From Solen grandis (lineage: Eukaryota > Mollusca > Bivalvia > Adapedonta > Solenidae): a stretch of 64,000 bases of DNA. The stretch is from contig CM037778.1 of assembly GCA_021229015.1 (NCBI GenBank), positions 13,235,294-13,299,293 on the forward strand, in the 5' to 3' direction. A program made the translations under genes and the position numbers. Below are positions 1-13,944 of the stretch, piece after piece (the stretch's first letter is position 1; the number at the start of each line of letters is the position of its first letter). The notes under the pieces are model-generated. The model was given only the letters and a program-made list of their open reading frames with translations. It had not been told where the DNA came from and made no database searches.

Positions 1-1556
1 TAATAGAAGATATCCGGAACTCTTATAAATGGGTTTAAGTGGTATGTGATATCAGACACTCACAACTAAATTAAGGAAAAGAAACAACTCAGTAGTTATT
101 AAACGTAACCTTTTAATTTTTCAGAGAGCTATTACGTGATCAGAATTATCTTACCGCGGTCATAATTGATTACAGTTCACGCAACCAAGATATATTTTTT
201 TACCGTATTTAACTAGTATGATGGCACAGTGAACACTTGTTAAAGCAACATAATACTAGCAATTACCTCTATAGTAAATTATTATATAATGGACAATGTA
301 TACTTAAGGAATTCTTTTGTGCTACTAGCACAACGTTGTAGTTATTATTGCACCTATTTAAGATTTTTGATGTTTTCGATTTTTTCTTGCATCCAACTAA
401 TTCTTATGACGTGTAAATTTTGTAACTTTTCAGACACGATCTTTCCGCGAAGTTTTCCGCACGAGAATTGCCGTGGAAACGGAATCAGCGAACTTTAAAA
501 CGAGCGAATATATTCAATTATACAGTATACTATCCACTTATCAAGCGATATTAATGCGTTTTACCTACTTATATTTATGTCAAGCTATGGACAAACATCA
601 AGCAATGTAGCTGACAAGCATGCAGCACAATAGCTATTTTATTATTTGTATTTCAAACGGTCTCGCAGTCACATGATCGTTCATGTAACTTAATGAAAGC
701 TTCTCGTGATTTGCTTTTTACTCATATCAGAGTTGCGGATCTCTGTTAGGTTATAAGGTCTTTGATGCTAAGCAGAATGTAATATTATGTTTACCATTCC
801 TAACCAGAATGGCGACATGTGTGAACAATCATTCCAGTCCCACCAATAATCATCGTGCCGTCGATTTTTCATAACGTATACCGATTGATTTGTCAGTTTC
901 AAACAAAGAAGTGGGCTATAATTTTGTTGGACGGCAGCTATATAGATGAACATATATCTCAAATGTACGATAATTATGTTATATGTGATTGCTCGCAGTT
1001 TCTTATTTCTTATATCATCTGTTCAGACGTATACAGTCAACAAATAAAACACGCATGCTTGTCTGGAAGGCATTCTGATTTATTAAAGATTAAGAGAAAT
1101 GTCAAAAGGTTCGGGTCCTTCGTAAATTGTTTCGTAAACCTCCTGACACGTAAGTAATAGAACCTGGCAAAGTGCTTCCTATCTGGCCTTGAAGGAACGT
1201 CACTCGTCTTGGAATAAATTCCCTTTCAAGCGATTTTGATTTTTATATGTAAGACTGCCAGTCAGAAGTGTTTTGTGTATTTTGATTGACGTACTTATCT
1301 TCTGTTTGTTGTCTGTAAAGTAAGTGTTCTAACCCTTAAGATATATCTAAATGACACACTGAGCAGGGACGGCTTCAATAATGTGTTTTCAATAGATGAT
1401 ATGTATCCAGTGGTTGTAGGTTCTAACCATTCCTTCTGTATAGTAACAAATGATCGATAATTCCAACAAAATTGTTTCGATTTGAGTTACACTAAACATG
1501 TCGACAAATTTAAATGGTCCACACATTAAAACAGTCCTCATTTTCTTCTAATAATT
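1..1556. other. No gene or element recognised
   Basis: AT-rich DNA with only short chance open frames (the longest about 100 codons at 855-1157, no recognisable product). Confidence 0.7.
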
Positions 1557-1569
1557 TTGCTTCAAACTT

Positions 1570-1792
1570 ACTTTTTTGTTTGTTTGTTTGTTGGGTTTAA
1601 CGTCCCACCGACAGTATTTCAGTCATTTGGAGACGATGTCTACTTGAGAAAGATATAGTGCTGTCACACTGCAGTATCATACATAATACTACACCCAGTC
1701 ACATTATCCTCTCACCGGGCCAACCAGTCCTGCAACTACCCTTATATGCTGAACGCCAAGCAATGGAGCTATAACAGTACCATTCCTACGAC
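1570..1792 (-). mobile_element. 5'-truncated SINE with 13-bp target-site duplication
   Basis: The minus-strand SINE carries the core TCCAAATGACTGAAATACTG and a CAAACAAACAAA tail. The sequence TTGCTTCAAACTT occurs on both sides (1557-1569 and 1793-1805). The tRNA-like head is missing, as expected from incomplete reverse transcription. Confidence 0.9.
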
Positions 1793-2110
1793 TTGCTTCA
1801 AACTTGTAACTTGTTACTTTGTGTGAAGTTCTGTAATATATTCAACTAAAACTTTGTTTTCATATAACACGCCCGTGTATACTATATTTACAAAAACATA
1901 TTGCGAAGATTTATGGGGAAATATAGTATTATATTTTCACCCTTGAATATCGCCCATATTCCCTAAACGCTTATCAAAACGAAATGTAGATTTTTCGATA
2001 AAAAACTACTTTGTGAATTGAGTTCATATCGATGGAAACTAAATGTCATCAGCGTAAGGAAGTCCCATTATAATCTTTTACAGTAACAGTTTTAATCATA
2101 TAAAGTCAAA

Positions 2111-2164
2111 CCTGTGAACAACGGTCGGGCAGGGGAAAATGTAAAAGTGGCCGTTGTTCACAGG
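2111..2164. repeat. Perfect 14-bp inverted repeat
   Basis: CCTGTGAACAACGG (2111-2124) and its exact inverse CCGTTGTTCACAGG (2151-2164) flank a 26-base loop. The right arm is repeated at 2321-2334, but the left arm is not fully repeated. Confidence 0.9.
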
Positions 2165-2442
2165 TGACCTTTGTTCGGAGGGTCAGTCAGTTAAGACTTG
2201 ATGTTTAATATACTGTACATACATGTACATGTAGATAGACAGGAAATACAAAAACAACTTTCGCTTTATCAAGCAATTGACCGTTGTGCTACGGTCGGGC
2301 AGGGGAAAATGTAAAAGTGGCCGTTGTTCACAGGTGACCTTTGTTCGGAGGGTCAGTCAGTTAAGACTTGATGTTTAATATACTGTACATACATGTACAT
2401 GTAGATAGACAGGAAATACAAAAACAACTTTCGCTTTATCAA
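2121..2442 (+). repeat. Perfect 152-bp direct duplication
   Basis: 2121-2272 and 2291-2442 read identically, separated by 18 bases (GCAATTGACCGTTGTGCT). With no visible mismatch, this is a recent local duplication or an assembly artefact. Confidence 0.95.
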
Positions 2443-3960
2443 TACGAAGATTGTTATTCGTACGAAGTTAAAACGTGCACAAGCAACGTATTTTTTTTTT
2501 CTAAATTTCATTAAAGAATTAAATCAATTACACAAACTCATTTTCGTGACTTTCAGTGAAATTTACCGTTGCATTTCGTGTGTTAATTGTACAAATGTAA
2601 ACATTCCATGTTGCAATTTATTTAGAATCCGTGGCCATTTGTATTACGATAATAATAGAGTGATTTCCCCTTAATCATGTTCGTTTCGCCATTAATTCAT
2701 TTTCTTATAATTCTCTCTCTCTCTCTCTCTTTCTCTCTTGACAAAACAAAAAAAAAAAGAAAAAACAAAAGAAAAATACCTAAGAGATCGTTTTGCTTAT
2801 TAAAACTATCACGCTTGTTTTATTTTTTCTAACTGGGTGACAATTTCATGATATCAATCATCCATTCATAAAAGATGGGGAATAATTGTAGCCATTCATG
2901 ATTGTAAGAGGTGTTAAAACAATTAATCAAACAGGCCTATTTCAGCTCATGGCCAAGACAATAAGTAGTTTCGCTCAATTTTTAGGACTATGATCCTGAA
3001 GTTGCTTAGTATCTGGTACCAGTTAACCAATGAGAATTCACCCACTCAGAGCATTACCCCAATCCCATCCCTGTGTACTGAGATGTCTGCTGACACGTTC
3101 GTATCCGCAGGTGTTTCCGGAAACAAGCGACACGTACCCCACCAGCGAGGCAGTAAGGCTGTCGGGTTGCCTAGTGACCGTTGTTTGAAGGGCTTATAGC
3201 ACAGCGGGATATGATATTACTGACCGTTGACCGTTACACTTCTGACTTAAATAATAAATAATAAATTCCGTGCAAAAATCCTTTCTTGTGCGAGCCACTT
3301 GTCGTATGTTTCGGACTTAAATGATTACCACAAAGGACTTAAGTTAATCTCTTCTTTTGCCTGTCTCTGTTTTGTGTTTCTGCTACACAACACAAGGTAA
3401 GGACGTCACTTAACACGATACTTATATAACTACTGTAATAGTATAGTGCGATATGTGATTCAATGATTTAATCAATATCTCAACGTTTCAATCAATTCTG
3501 CCTGAAACCAGGCGTGAATTAAAATATTAATGAAAATAACACATGTCTTTGAATACACGTTTACAAAAAAACTTATACACGCCAACGTCATTGGTATGTC
3601 ATGTGTGTCGATATAAATAAATACAAATAGAGGGTACAGGAACGAGCTAGGGTACGTACGAATACGTTAGTTTTTTTTAATTGATTATCGTCACACTAGT
3701 GCATTTAGCGCTTAATTTGTCTGTAGAGTCAAAGATCCATTTTTCAAGACAAAACAAGGTGTATTAAACATACTGGCCAACCAAGACATCGTTAATATTG
3801 TGAAAATATATTATTATTCAACTGACATAAGAGGGATGATTATATTATATACAGTATTTCATACAGGTAAATCGGAATTGACACAATGAGTACATTGTTT
3901 TTTGCTCCTACAGTTTTATATAATGATCAGTGAACTAGACAATGTCATCCCGAATTATAC
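2443..3960. other. No gene recognised
   Basis: AT-rich DNA containing the (TC)n tract. A 69-codon open frame at 2990-3199 lies in slightly more GC-rich sequence but has no recognisable domain. Confidence 0.65.
2711..2739. repeat. (TC)n microsatellite
   Basis: TCTCTC run with one TT interruption, followed by an A-rich stretch at 2744-2775. Confidence 0.95.
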
Positions 3961-4196
3961 TTGCTTCCCTGTCTGGGGCTCTCACTCAGCCGTTCACCGC
4001 GTGGTTTCGAATCCCGGCAGGGTCATTCGGATTTTAATGTGAGGAAGCCTTCCAGCTGGCCTGCGGTAGGTCGGTGGTTCTACCCGAATGCCTCCGTGCA
4101 TTCGGGGTCTTCCTCCATCTGTAAATAGCTGGACGTCGCTATATGACTGAAATACTGTCGAAGCGACGGTAAACTCAGATAGTCAAGTCAAGTCTG
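3961..4196 (+). mobile_element. Second SINE family, truncated head
   Basis: It shares GGGTCATTCGGATTTT, GAGGAAGCC, CGGTAGGTCGGTGGTTCTAC and the tail ATATGACTGAAATACTGTCG with the minus-strand copy at 33807-34057. The head keeps only the B-box-like GGTTTCGAATCCCGGC part. Confidence 0.85.
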
Positions 4197-6390
4197 TCCG
4201 TGGCTGTACATGTACTAGTATCTCTTTTATGCAACGCTGTTTCAGAAAATCAAACCGCATTTCGTTTGTTAGTGTTTTATGAAAAGTAGTCCCGTAGTTG
4301 TGGCTCCCAGCACAGCGTTTTAAGTAGGTAAAAAGCGCAATGTCATGCACTGTGGTCGAAATTTATTCAATATGCGCGTGATTTGGTCGGCTTTCATAAT
4401 GCATGGAAGGAAAGCGAGACATTAAAAGAAACCCAATCAAATGATAAATTACAGTTTGACATGCGTCATATATAGGCAATTTCAAGCCTGGTCGGGCCGG
4501 TGCCTAGATAACTTGTGTGACTGATTTACATTTCATTTCAATTGTTGATGGCGTGATCTCGCAGAAAAACAGTAATATGTCTGTCTCATTTAGACCTAAA
4601 AGAAAACTCCAAAAAAGTAATGCAGTACTATCAGCGTTACGTTAAACCAAACAGGTAAATACATTAAGACAAACCCTATCGTGAATGACGTCAGAAAGAC
4701 AAGTTTTCAACCGAAAGCGGCATAATGAGAGCTATGACATTTGCGGTTACCACGGGGAATAAAGCTTTCACTAACTTAGAGTTGCTGCATCTCGAATAGG
4801 GAAACTTGCAGCCATAAACTGGTAAAAATATATTGAATGAAGTAGGGAGGTCTTAAATACAATTACGTACAGGTATGATAGTTTATTTCACTTTAAATTC
4901 GAAATAATCTTGTAAGTGATATCACGCGAATTTGCTCCGAACATCATAAGTTACAACATCTATTTAAGTTGCTGATAAAGTTTAGAAATCTGACAAGGTC
5001 TATAATTATTTAAATTTGCATTTCTTGTTCATTGATTTTCTTTTCGAAACGATATTTACAATGAATTGGGTTGGCTCGCAGGGATAGAGTCGGAAACGAT
5101 ATCGATGATCGCCCCTTGCACAGTGCGGAGAGAGGTTGTTCATTTTGTTAAGAGTTTTAAAAGAATCAAATGAGTTATATGTATATAAACTGTAATGTTC
5201 AATTTTTCTTTTCGATCCTTTACGTAATAAATATTGACCTGGTTCCAATGCATATGGAACCTGATAATTGTTGGTATATTTGTAGATGTATGAATATTAT
5301 AATATCATATATATGATAGTCTTATTTAAAAATAAAGGATCCCCATCTATTTACATCTATGTTGTTTTTTAGTTTGGATTTCTTTTTGCTGATGACCTAA
5401 GATTGGGAAAAAAGGTTACGAGGTGATATTACATTACAAGCGATTACACAATTATAGTTTTTATAAGTCGCTTTTTTTTTTTCGGAAATAATTGTTCATA
5501 ATGGATATACATTAAAAAAAAAAAATGAAGGTTTAAATTTTAAACCTTTTTAATTTTTTAAATTTTAAAAAAAAAATCAACTCATGGACTTACGAAATCT
5601 TGAATTGAGGTATGAATATCTATATGAGAAGATGAGAGTATTCAAGTGATATCTTTATATATCGAACTGGGAATACAAGATATATTTGCCAATTTCTTTC
5701 GACACAGACTAGATTCAAATCCTGAGATAAATACCAGAAGTAAAAGACACTAAACGAAGACATACCTGTGGGGAAACGATTTGACATCGATATATGTCAT
5801 CCAGCATGGAATTTTATCAGACATAGCGATATCATAGTCTATAAACAAAATGTGATGTAACGGAAAAAGTCAGAAACAATATATCAAATTTACAATGCTT
5901 ACGTCAGCTGTAATGATTTTTTCAAACGGTATGGATCTAGTAAACCGACAAGAACCATGCGATTCCAGTTGGCAGCCTAGACAGTTAATCCTTACATTTC
6001 CCATGCATATGACTAGATTTAGACATGATCTACAAATAAAATGTGAAAACTCAAACAACGATAATAAATTATTGGAAAAAAACAACAATTGCAATAGTTT
6101 ATATAAAAACATAATTGTTTTCTTTTAAAACTATTCTTTTTTACATTAGTAGAATAAACTGGGATGAATATAATGCCAACGTAGAGATAGAATCAATTTA
6201 AAAAATATTGATGATTTCTGTGTCACATATATTATTTAACTTTCATTGCATACCCTCGCAGAGATGTAGCGCATTTTGCAATAAAATAGTGACACATGAC
6301 ACTGTATTATGAATCATCTTATGCATTATTTCATTATTTATGCATTATGGGTTGTTTTTTTTGGGGGGGGTTGTTGTTCTTATTGTTTTT

Positions 6391-6424
<34 letters not shown>

Positions 6425-6816
6425 TTCAGTCAAAACCATCCAGTGATCGACTTAACATTATGGATATTTTGTTTAAACAAATGAATATTTTACTTGATTT
6501 ATATGCTCTCCAACAATAAAAACCTGTCTCCCGAATCTCCACTAGCCTGTTAAGGGCAATGCCCGACTGAACACGTTGAATCATTTACAGCATTTTGATG
6601 ATAATAAATATTTAGGGTATGTTTACATGTTTCAGATTAGTATTAACATAATAGAGGGTAAAACAGTTGTTTACTAAATATACTTTATCATCATCTAAGA
6701 TATGTGATTAAAAAGTGATTATTTCCTTGAAATAAGTTTGTCATTAGAATCTATGTACGTGTATGGCCTTGCGTATTTTTTCACTCTTTAAGAAGTTAAT
6801 GGAATGTTATTTTTAA
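4197..6816. other. No gene recognised
   Basis: AT-rich DNA with homopolymer runs. A short palindrome AAGGTTTAAA/TTTAAACCTT lies near 5527-5548, and (TTG)n at 6390. Confidence 0.7.
6390..6424. repeat. (TTG)n microsatellite
   Basis: TTG triplets with one GTC interruption, preceded by a G8 run. Confidence 0.95.
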
Positions 6817-7131
6817 TTGTTTGTTGTTTGTTTGGTCTAATGTCCTTCTGACAGTATTTCAGTTATTTGGAGACGAAGTCTTTTTGAGACGGATAAAGTG
6901 CTACCAAACTGAAGTATCACACCGTAGACATGTGGCATGATACCACACCCAGTCACATTATCCTGACACCGGACCAACCAGTCTTCCAACTACCCTTATA
7001 TACTGTGTGCCAAGCAAGGGAGCTATACCAGTAACATTTTTTACGACTCTGGTATGTCGCGGCCGGGGATCGAACGAACGACCTTCCGTTCCCGAGGCGG
7101 ACGCTCTAACCAATCTTCCATCGGGGACGGT
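6817..7131 (-). mobile_element. Near full-length tRNA-headed SINE
   Basis: Reading the minus strand, the tRNA-like head starts near 7131 (ACCGTCCCCGATGG), with a B-box-like GTTCGATCCCCGGCC at about 7070. The AAAGTGCTACC/GTGCTGTC region and the ATTTCAGTTATTTGGAGACG core follow, ending in an ACAAACAACAAAC tail. No clear target duplication. Confidence 0.9.
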
Positions 7132-8317
7132 CAAAAGATGATGTACCGTCGGTTAAGACTGAGTGCACACAGTTCCGGGCTATTGTCTAGCTGTCCGGAG
7201 ACTAGATGGCTGGTCGAGAAGTTTTTGTGTTGACGGAGTGCCATGTGAATTGTCAAAACTAATCCCTGCTCTGTGATTAGTAACAAAAGAGTTTATTCAT
7301 GTTTAATGTTCGCAATGGAGCAACTGCTCAAGAGAAATTTGTGACCAATGTGTAATCAGTCTATGCCATAAATGCAAAGATGTACGGAATCCGGTTAGTT
7401 TCATTTTGAATGTCATGTGTCGCTGTGTGAAGGCGACGCACGACATTTTAAAACGAAGCACGACAATTGTAAATGACACACGATATTATGAAACGACACA
7501 AGACAATGCGATGCTTCTGAAAATATAGTTCGAAACAATTGCTTAAACCTTTAATCAATTTTAAAATTTGTATTTGATCAAAATACTCTTAACAATTTTA
7601 TGCTACTTCATGAAAGTTGACAAATTATTTTACAATTGGGTGTTTAACTGTGACTCTACTCCTGAAAAGAGCACTGTATGTACTAATAATACACTAATAA
7701 TGTAAGATTGTTTAAATAGCAATGTCTAAATCAGCCTTAACAACAAAGGTAACTTGAGTTCTAATCTCTCTGTCGCATACAACGGTTAGCTGCTGAGCCC
7801 TGACCCAGTTCATTTTCTTCGGGGTTCTTTTTTCTCTTGCAGGAAGCTGATTTTTAACGAGAGTCAGAAGTGTTACTTACATGCAGTCTTGACATACTTT
7901 TTCTTCTTTTATTGTAATAGTTAGCAATTATTTTCTAATTATAATGGCCATATTTTAGACTTTGCGGTCAAGGATTTCCCAGCATAGTAATAGCATATAT
8001 TCGAACTTTTTTACTCTAAAGTTTTCGACTAAAATAAATTTGGATTTTAAATATATAAAATGAATGTAGGTACTTACGTAATACATATTAGGAAATGTCT
8101 TCACTACCTGGTAAGGAAAACAAATTATATTTCACTAAAAAAGCTTTATTCATAGTCATAGTTACCAAACTCAACTGAAGTTTACGATTGAAATTATGTA
8201 CTTCTAACTTTTCTATTTCTTCAATCATCCTGTATATTCATTTGACATCCAATCTTGTAATTCCTTTCAATAAAGCGCGCATGTAAATTTTAGTAACTGA
8301 TATGTTGATGCATGCAA

Positions 8318-8410
8318 AATCATTTAAATATAATTAAAATCAATGTCAATCATTTAAATGTAATTAAAATCAATGTCAATCATTTCAATGTAATTAAAAT
8401 CAATGTCAAT
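8318..8410 (+). repeat. Three tandem 30-bp copies
   Basis: The unit contains ATCATTTAAATGTAATTAAA then ATCAATGTCA, in three near-identical copies. Because 30 is a multiple of three, an open frame through it gives a repeated HLNVIKINVN decapeptide, which I judge fortuitous. Confidence 0.9.
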
Positions 8411-11400
8411 CTGTACTCATATATTTGGCTGTATATTGTAAAATTCGTCAAAACATATCAATCAAACACGGTTTACGGTGCGAGGAATTGCAGAGCAACT
8501 AACTCTCTCGTATTACAAAGTGAAATGTATTCCTACAGACGAGCTAAATATGGCCACAGGTAGTGATTACGTTGAGAAAGTTAACCGGACACTAGGCTTT
8601 GACGTTTAAGTAACGTCAGTGTTACCAAACGTTGATGTCGGCGTGCTTCAAGTATTACATAGTACTATTGTTCAATGTTTCATGTAAACTTTATTGTTCA
8701 ATGTATCTTAATAATATATGAACTGAAATCTATGTCCGTCCTGAGAAACCGTATCTCGTGATAAATTTTGTTTTTTCATTTTCTATTCCAGGTTTCAGTA
8801 ATAAAGCAATTCCGCAAACTTATAAATCACCCCTCGTATTAACAATGAGCATCTTAAAATGAATTATATGTAACAGCATATAATTCGTCTAAAACTAAAA
8901 GAAGAAAACAATTCCATTTTGTCTTATATAGATCTACATCCAGAAATAATAAGCGTCACCCAGTAAATGCCTTCTTCAGATATGATTTTTGTTTTAATAT
9001 GTTTGATTTCTTTCACAGAGGAGTTTATGATCAATGTCACATTTTGATTGTGCAAACATACACTTTATGAATATCAAAACAAATATATGATATTATGACG
9101 CTGTATCATAACATATAATGCCCATCTTATTAAAACATTTGCCCAGTACAATGGTAATATAAAGATCGATATCGTTTGAATTTAAGTAGCACTAACACTG
9201 GAAACAAGATGTACAAGCTGAATAAAAATAAACACAGTAATACTGTTATTATGTTTATGCTGTGTTAAATTGTCTTTATAAGCTCTATTTACAAAGCAGT
9301 AAGTGGTCCTATTCTACAAAAGAATTTTCTAAATGCTGTATAGTCTCACACGTCCTTAATGCACAATTCATACGCAAGGTTCAATATTTGCAACAGCCAG
9401 TAAAGTAAAAAAAAATGATGATGAAAGAGAATATTTTGAAACTGATACCCATTGATATTCATCATAAAAGCGTATATGATTTATTATCAAACGGTACTCG
9501 TCGTTCTATAAAGCAATATGGACCGCTTGTATTACAGAAACGATCTCAAGTGTATGACCATGTTTCGCTTGATATGGAGTGTCAGTAAAGTCATATCGTA
9601 TTACACGCGCTATAAACATATATTTAGATAAAAAGTTTTATGCTCCAAAACAAGAGTCAAACATAAACCTATTGAACTATAATTTTACCCACTTTACTGA
9701 TACGACGATACTGAAATGTTTGATACGTTGATATTTTGGTACGCAATAAAATAGAAATGTGTTTATTTTCTTTATTTTCCATACGCTTAATGTAAATGCG
9801 TCTACTGTGTGTATTGATGAAGGTAACTTGAACATTTAATGAAAAGTGACTGCAACCCTATACGCGGGTTTGACGCTTTAGCATTAAAAGTATGGAATGT
9901 CAGGGAATTCCTATAGAAATGTATTAAAATATATACGTGATCACTGAGAAAGACTAAGGTAACACGTGTGAATTCGTAGTCCAACCCCATTTCATGTATT
10001 GTGTGAATCAAAATATAATTTATCAATTAATTAAAAAGATGCGTATATTTGTGAACCAAAATAGCTTAGAAGAAAATAAACGTTTTATAGGACTGTAAAG
10101 TGTAAAGTGATTTACAAGTTTTCAAATATCAGATACCACCGTTATTTCGGTTGCCATGATAATGAATGCATCTGCGAGTGATCTATATGCCTTTCCATTT
10201 GTTCGAGGAATATTAAGCAGTGTTGACTGTTTAAATCGAGCGTATAAGAAAAGTACATATTAAAAAGTTGTTTGTGAAAAATGATGTATTTAGAATCTGA
10301 AATCAGGCTGTCTCTGCTCAAAACAAATGGTCACTGATATGTGATAAAGTTAATTTAAAGTCCATTTGATGAGTCAGGGATACCAAACGCATGCGCGAGC
10401 TATTTCCTGACAAACAGTGTACAGGCCTGGTGAATGCAAAAATACGGATGTTAAATCTAGTAAATTACCTTTCAACATCCGCTTCACACTTAACTGTTCA
10501 AAGGATTTTTTTTACAAAATTGGGTATACAGGAAACAATATGAAAGCTTCGTCATGGTTATTTTTAAAGTATCTCAGTTTCTTCTTTTTCATTTCTACAT
10601 TAAGTGGCATACAATGCTAAGCATAATAAATGGGATATTACGTTAGTGCATGGATGGTTACTTCGCGTGCAGGACAGCACATACTAGTAAATCTCGTCCT
10701 ATTTATTCATCTATTTTATTTATTAATGACACACAAAATATAATTTCTTTCGGATTTTCAAAATGTTGCAAACACGCATCTGGAATTCGAAACAAATCGA
10801 TATATTAAATCGGCCAAAAAATATTTGATTCACTAGTTGGCAATACAATGCGATGTTAAAAGACCTCGATTCAACCTTTGTTAAGCAAAAAGAGTACATT
10901 ACAGAAGTATGCCTATATATTGCTTTAAAGAGGACATTCCGTGTCATTGTATATTTGAAATGATATGTTCGTATTATAAATATTTTTCCAATAGGGAGTC
11001 CTACTCACGAGAATTAGTCGTAAAACTGGACAAATATCAAAGATAATCTGTGTTTATAGACACTAAATCAGCATTCAAAGCGACTATTACTTTACAAACG
11101 GATGTTTATTATTCCCCCTCTTATATTTTGTGAGACACGGCAATATATAACAACTTTCGCCGCGAAAGTAACCATAAATTCTATGTATAATTTCGTTTAT
11201 GCTCGATGTATATGACGTCCAGGAATACCATTGAAAAATGGATTAACAAGGCCGCGACACGCAAATAGCACTGCTCAGCTTTGTGTACATTTCATACAGA
11301 GACTGTAAGGGCCGCATTGTACGAGTCTTTAGCGTGTCAGAAACCAAAGTAGGAAAATATGTTTACATAATAAATTAACTAACTTTTAAGATGAGAAAAC

Positions 11401-11464
11401 AATAATTTTAACCCCTTCAACGGAGTCTTGGTTGATATACATGTATATCTGTGAGGATAATTTA

Positions 11465-11545
11465 GGAATCTAGATCCCCGCGAGGTTTAAACCCATAACC
11501 GTCGGTTCCGAAGTTTACACTTCCACAACACCACAGCGCCGTTAC
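11465..11545 (-). mobile_element. tRNA-like SINE head remnant
   Basis: The minus strand reads GGCGCTGTGGTGTTGTGGAA, and further on GTTATGGGTTTAAACCTCGC, which are A- and B-box-like. The rest of the element is not recognisable. Confidence 0.45.
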
Positions 11546-12691
11546 AAATTTATATTTATCTGAAATATTTTAAAGCTAAGTCACGATAACGTATTCGCAA
11601 AAAAGCAATACGAAAATATAATAATAATCAATATTGTATTTTAGGCTCTAATCGGCATTAAGAGATTTTGCAATGTTTGCGTTACATTTTTATACCTATA
11701 AAATAACTGTAACGTTGAAGGTATCTGTTGAATGTATATGTGAAAAACAAATCATAATTATTAAAGTGAGAACCTTTAAAATGTATTCAGTCAAACATTT
11801 TCCCAGAAAGTTGTATATTGAAACACTGCATGAAAACACATGTAAAACATGCAACGTTTCTATACCCGGAAGAGCTGAAGATTGGAACAGATAAAGTTAT
11901 ATGAACATGTCGTCAATATTAAAAAAAAAACTGTGGGCAAATTCAGATCGGATATATAGTCATAAAGTACCCATTAGGTAACTTTACCTTCTCGTTTTAT
12001 GTCGAAACATGTCTGATATTGAAATTATCACAATGAGAAATGATGGTTCTTTAACTGAAACAAGCTTTGTTCCGTGGTGCTTTCTTTCTATACCTTAGCA
12101 TATTGACTTTGTATATATATGAAAACCAGTGGGAAAAGGTCAATTTCATAAATACGCTTCAGACAATCTGTTCGAAAATGCTCTTTCACATAAGATTAAT
12201 AAAAATTGAAGTGTTGCCTTTAGGTCCACAACGTTCATACTCTATTTTGCACTCAATTCATAACGAATATTTATTGAAATTGGTATTTTGATATGCTATG
12301 GAAAAATTTTGATTTCAGTAAATTCATTCTTAAAGTAATGAATTTCAAGCAAGTATATAAAATAACATGTAATCGAAAAGCATTTAGATAACACAATGAC
12401 ACCGAGAGCAAGATGGTAGCAATATATGGTTTACTGTATTGCAATTGGTCTTAAATTAAGCAAATATCTTTGTTATAGGTAAAACAATGATGTTCAACGT
12501 GTGCTTCTTTGTTTTATTAAATTAAAAGCAGACAACTTATTCTCATTTGATGTACTTACTAAGTTCTGTACAAAATATTCGTCAGTAAAAGCGATTAATG
12601 TGTATGAAAATAATGATAATATGTACATGTTACATACAACCAGTCGAGAGATTTGTATTGATAAATACGTTACATGCATGTGACTGAATTT

Positions 12692-12750
12692 AAAACACGA
12701 TTTGCTTCTATAAATAGTATAATAATACTTATAGAAGCAATTCGTGTTTT
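12692..12750. repeat. Near-perfect 22-bp hairpin
   Basis: The arms 12692-12713 (AAAACACGATTTGCTTCTAT plus AA) and 12729-12750 are inverse complements with one mismatch, around a 15-base loop. This is either a small foldback or a pre-miRNA-like hairpin. Confidence 0.85.
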
Positions 12751-13944
12751 TGTTTCAAAGCGTCATAAAACAATACATGCAGTCATATACTCATTTACAT
12801 AAGGTCTGTAAATTGGTATATGTAACAACAATATGCTTTTCGAAAGGGTTCGTGCTTAAACTCTTTGCTTATTCTAAATCCAAATTTAACCTCATTTTAA
12901 ACACGACATTTGTATGTAAGTTTCCCATATAACACTTTTGGGGGAAAACACTAGAATAAACCGGAAATTACGTCAACTTACCTAGCTCGACATTTTTGAG
13001 ATTCCAAAACGACCATGGACATTACCTTATTCTAATCAGGGGCTTCCCGCTGTTTTTAATTATTTTTGTTTTTAATAATCGTTCTTATGTTTGTTAGAAT
13101 TCTTCTAAGAGTTCCCTTACTGATGTGCAATTCCTCGACTATTTCTTGTTCAAAATCCTAAATTTCATTAATGAATTACAATATACAAAAATACTTTATC
13201 TAGCCGTGTTACACTAGAAAATAAAATATAAGCATTCTGGTTTAATGTTTATGAATACATAAACATTTATCAAACTAACACACAACTCATTTTCTGTAAA
13301 TAGCTTCCAATTTTTTGTTGCTTAAATCAATGTTTGTTTTAACTATTGGGGATTCGATTTCGAAGAGAAAAAAATTGTTTTCATAACGAGTGATATTCGT
13401 AAGGAGAAAAAAAAACGTGTAACCTTTACTTTATCATAAAATAAATCAATATTTCCAACTGGCCGACATTTGTGAGATATTAAAAGTTTACTCACTTAAT
13501 CTCCATCTCACGTGTTCCATTATGAAATATGAACATGTTTTATATAAATGGGTTTAAGAATAATGGCACCATGAAAATGTGTAGCAATATACACATTAAC
13601 GCAGTTGAAACTGTGAAACACTTTATATTTTTTCAGATATTCTAAAAATCCAGTGATGGAATACTGTCCTGTTTGATTCCACTTTTAAGGATATTCATTC
13701 ATCTTTTCAACTTACTTGGTTTTGTAATCGTTTTTCAATTTTGTTTAAGTATATATGGCGCCTACGTTCAACAGGAGTCAAAATTAAAAGAAAAATACTC
13801 TAATATAAGAATCGCTTTTGCCAAGCATCATCAAAGGGTCAAATCGCTGACATATTATATTATGAAATCAAACATGATATTCGCCATTTGCAAATGTTTG
13901 TACAGAAAACAAGATTTATTGCGCAGAAATCGTGCAAAACCGAT

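Larger units (their letters stand above)
7132..13944. other. Long stretch without a gene
   Basis: Apart from the 30-bp triplication (8318), the SINE head (11465) and the hairpin (12692), I see only AT-rich unique-looking DNA. Open frames are all under 75 codons and unrecognised, except one of 123 codons at 13673-14044 that runs into the SINE at 13945. Confidence 0.65.

Noticed and set aside
855..1157. 100-codon frame as a gene
   Set aside because: No recognisable motif, no splice or promoter support, and the length is expected occasionally by chance.
6296..6484. Val-rich membrane peptide
   Set aside because: Translation of the (TTG)n microsatellite in the GTT frame.
8312..8563. Repeat peptide HLNVIKINVN
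   Set aside because: A 30-bp AT-rich triplication happens to be in frame; no supporting gene structure.
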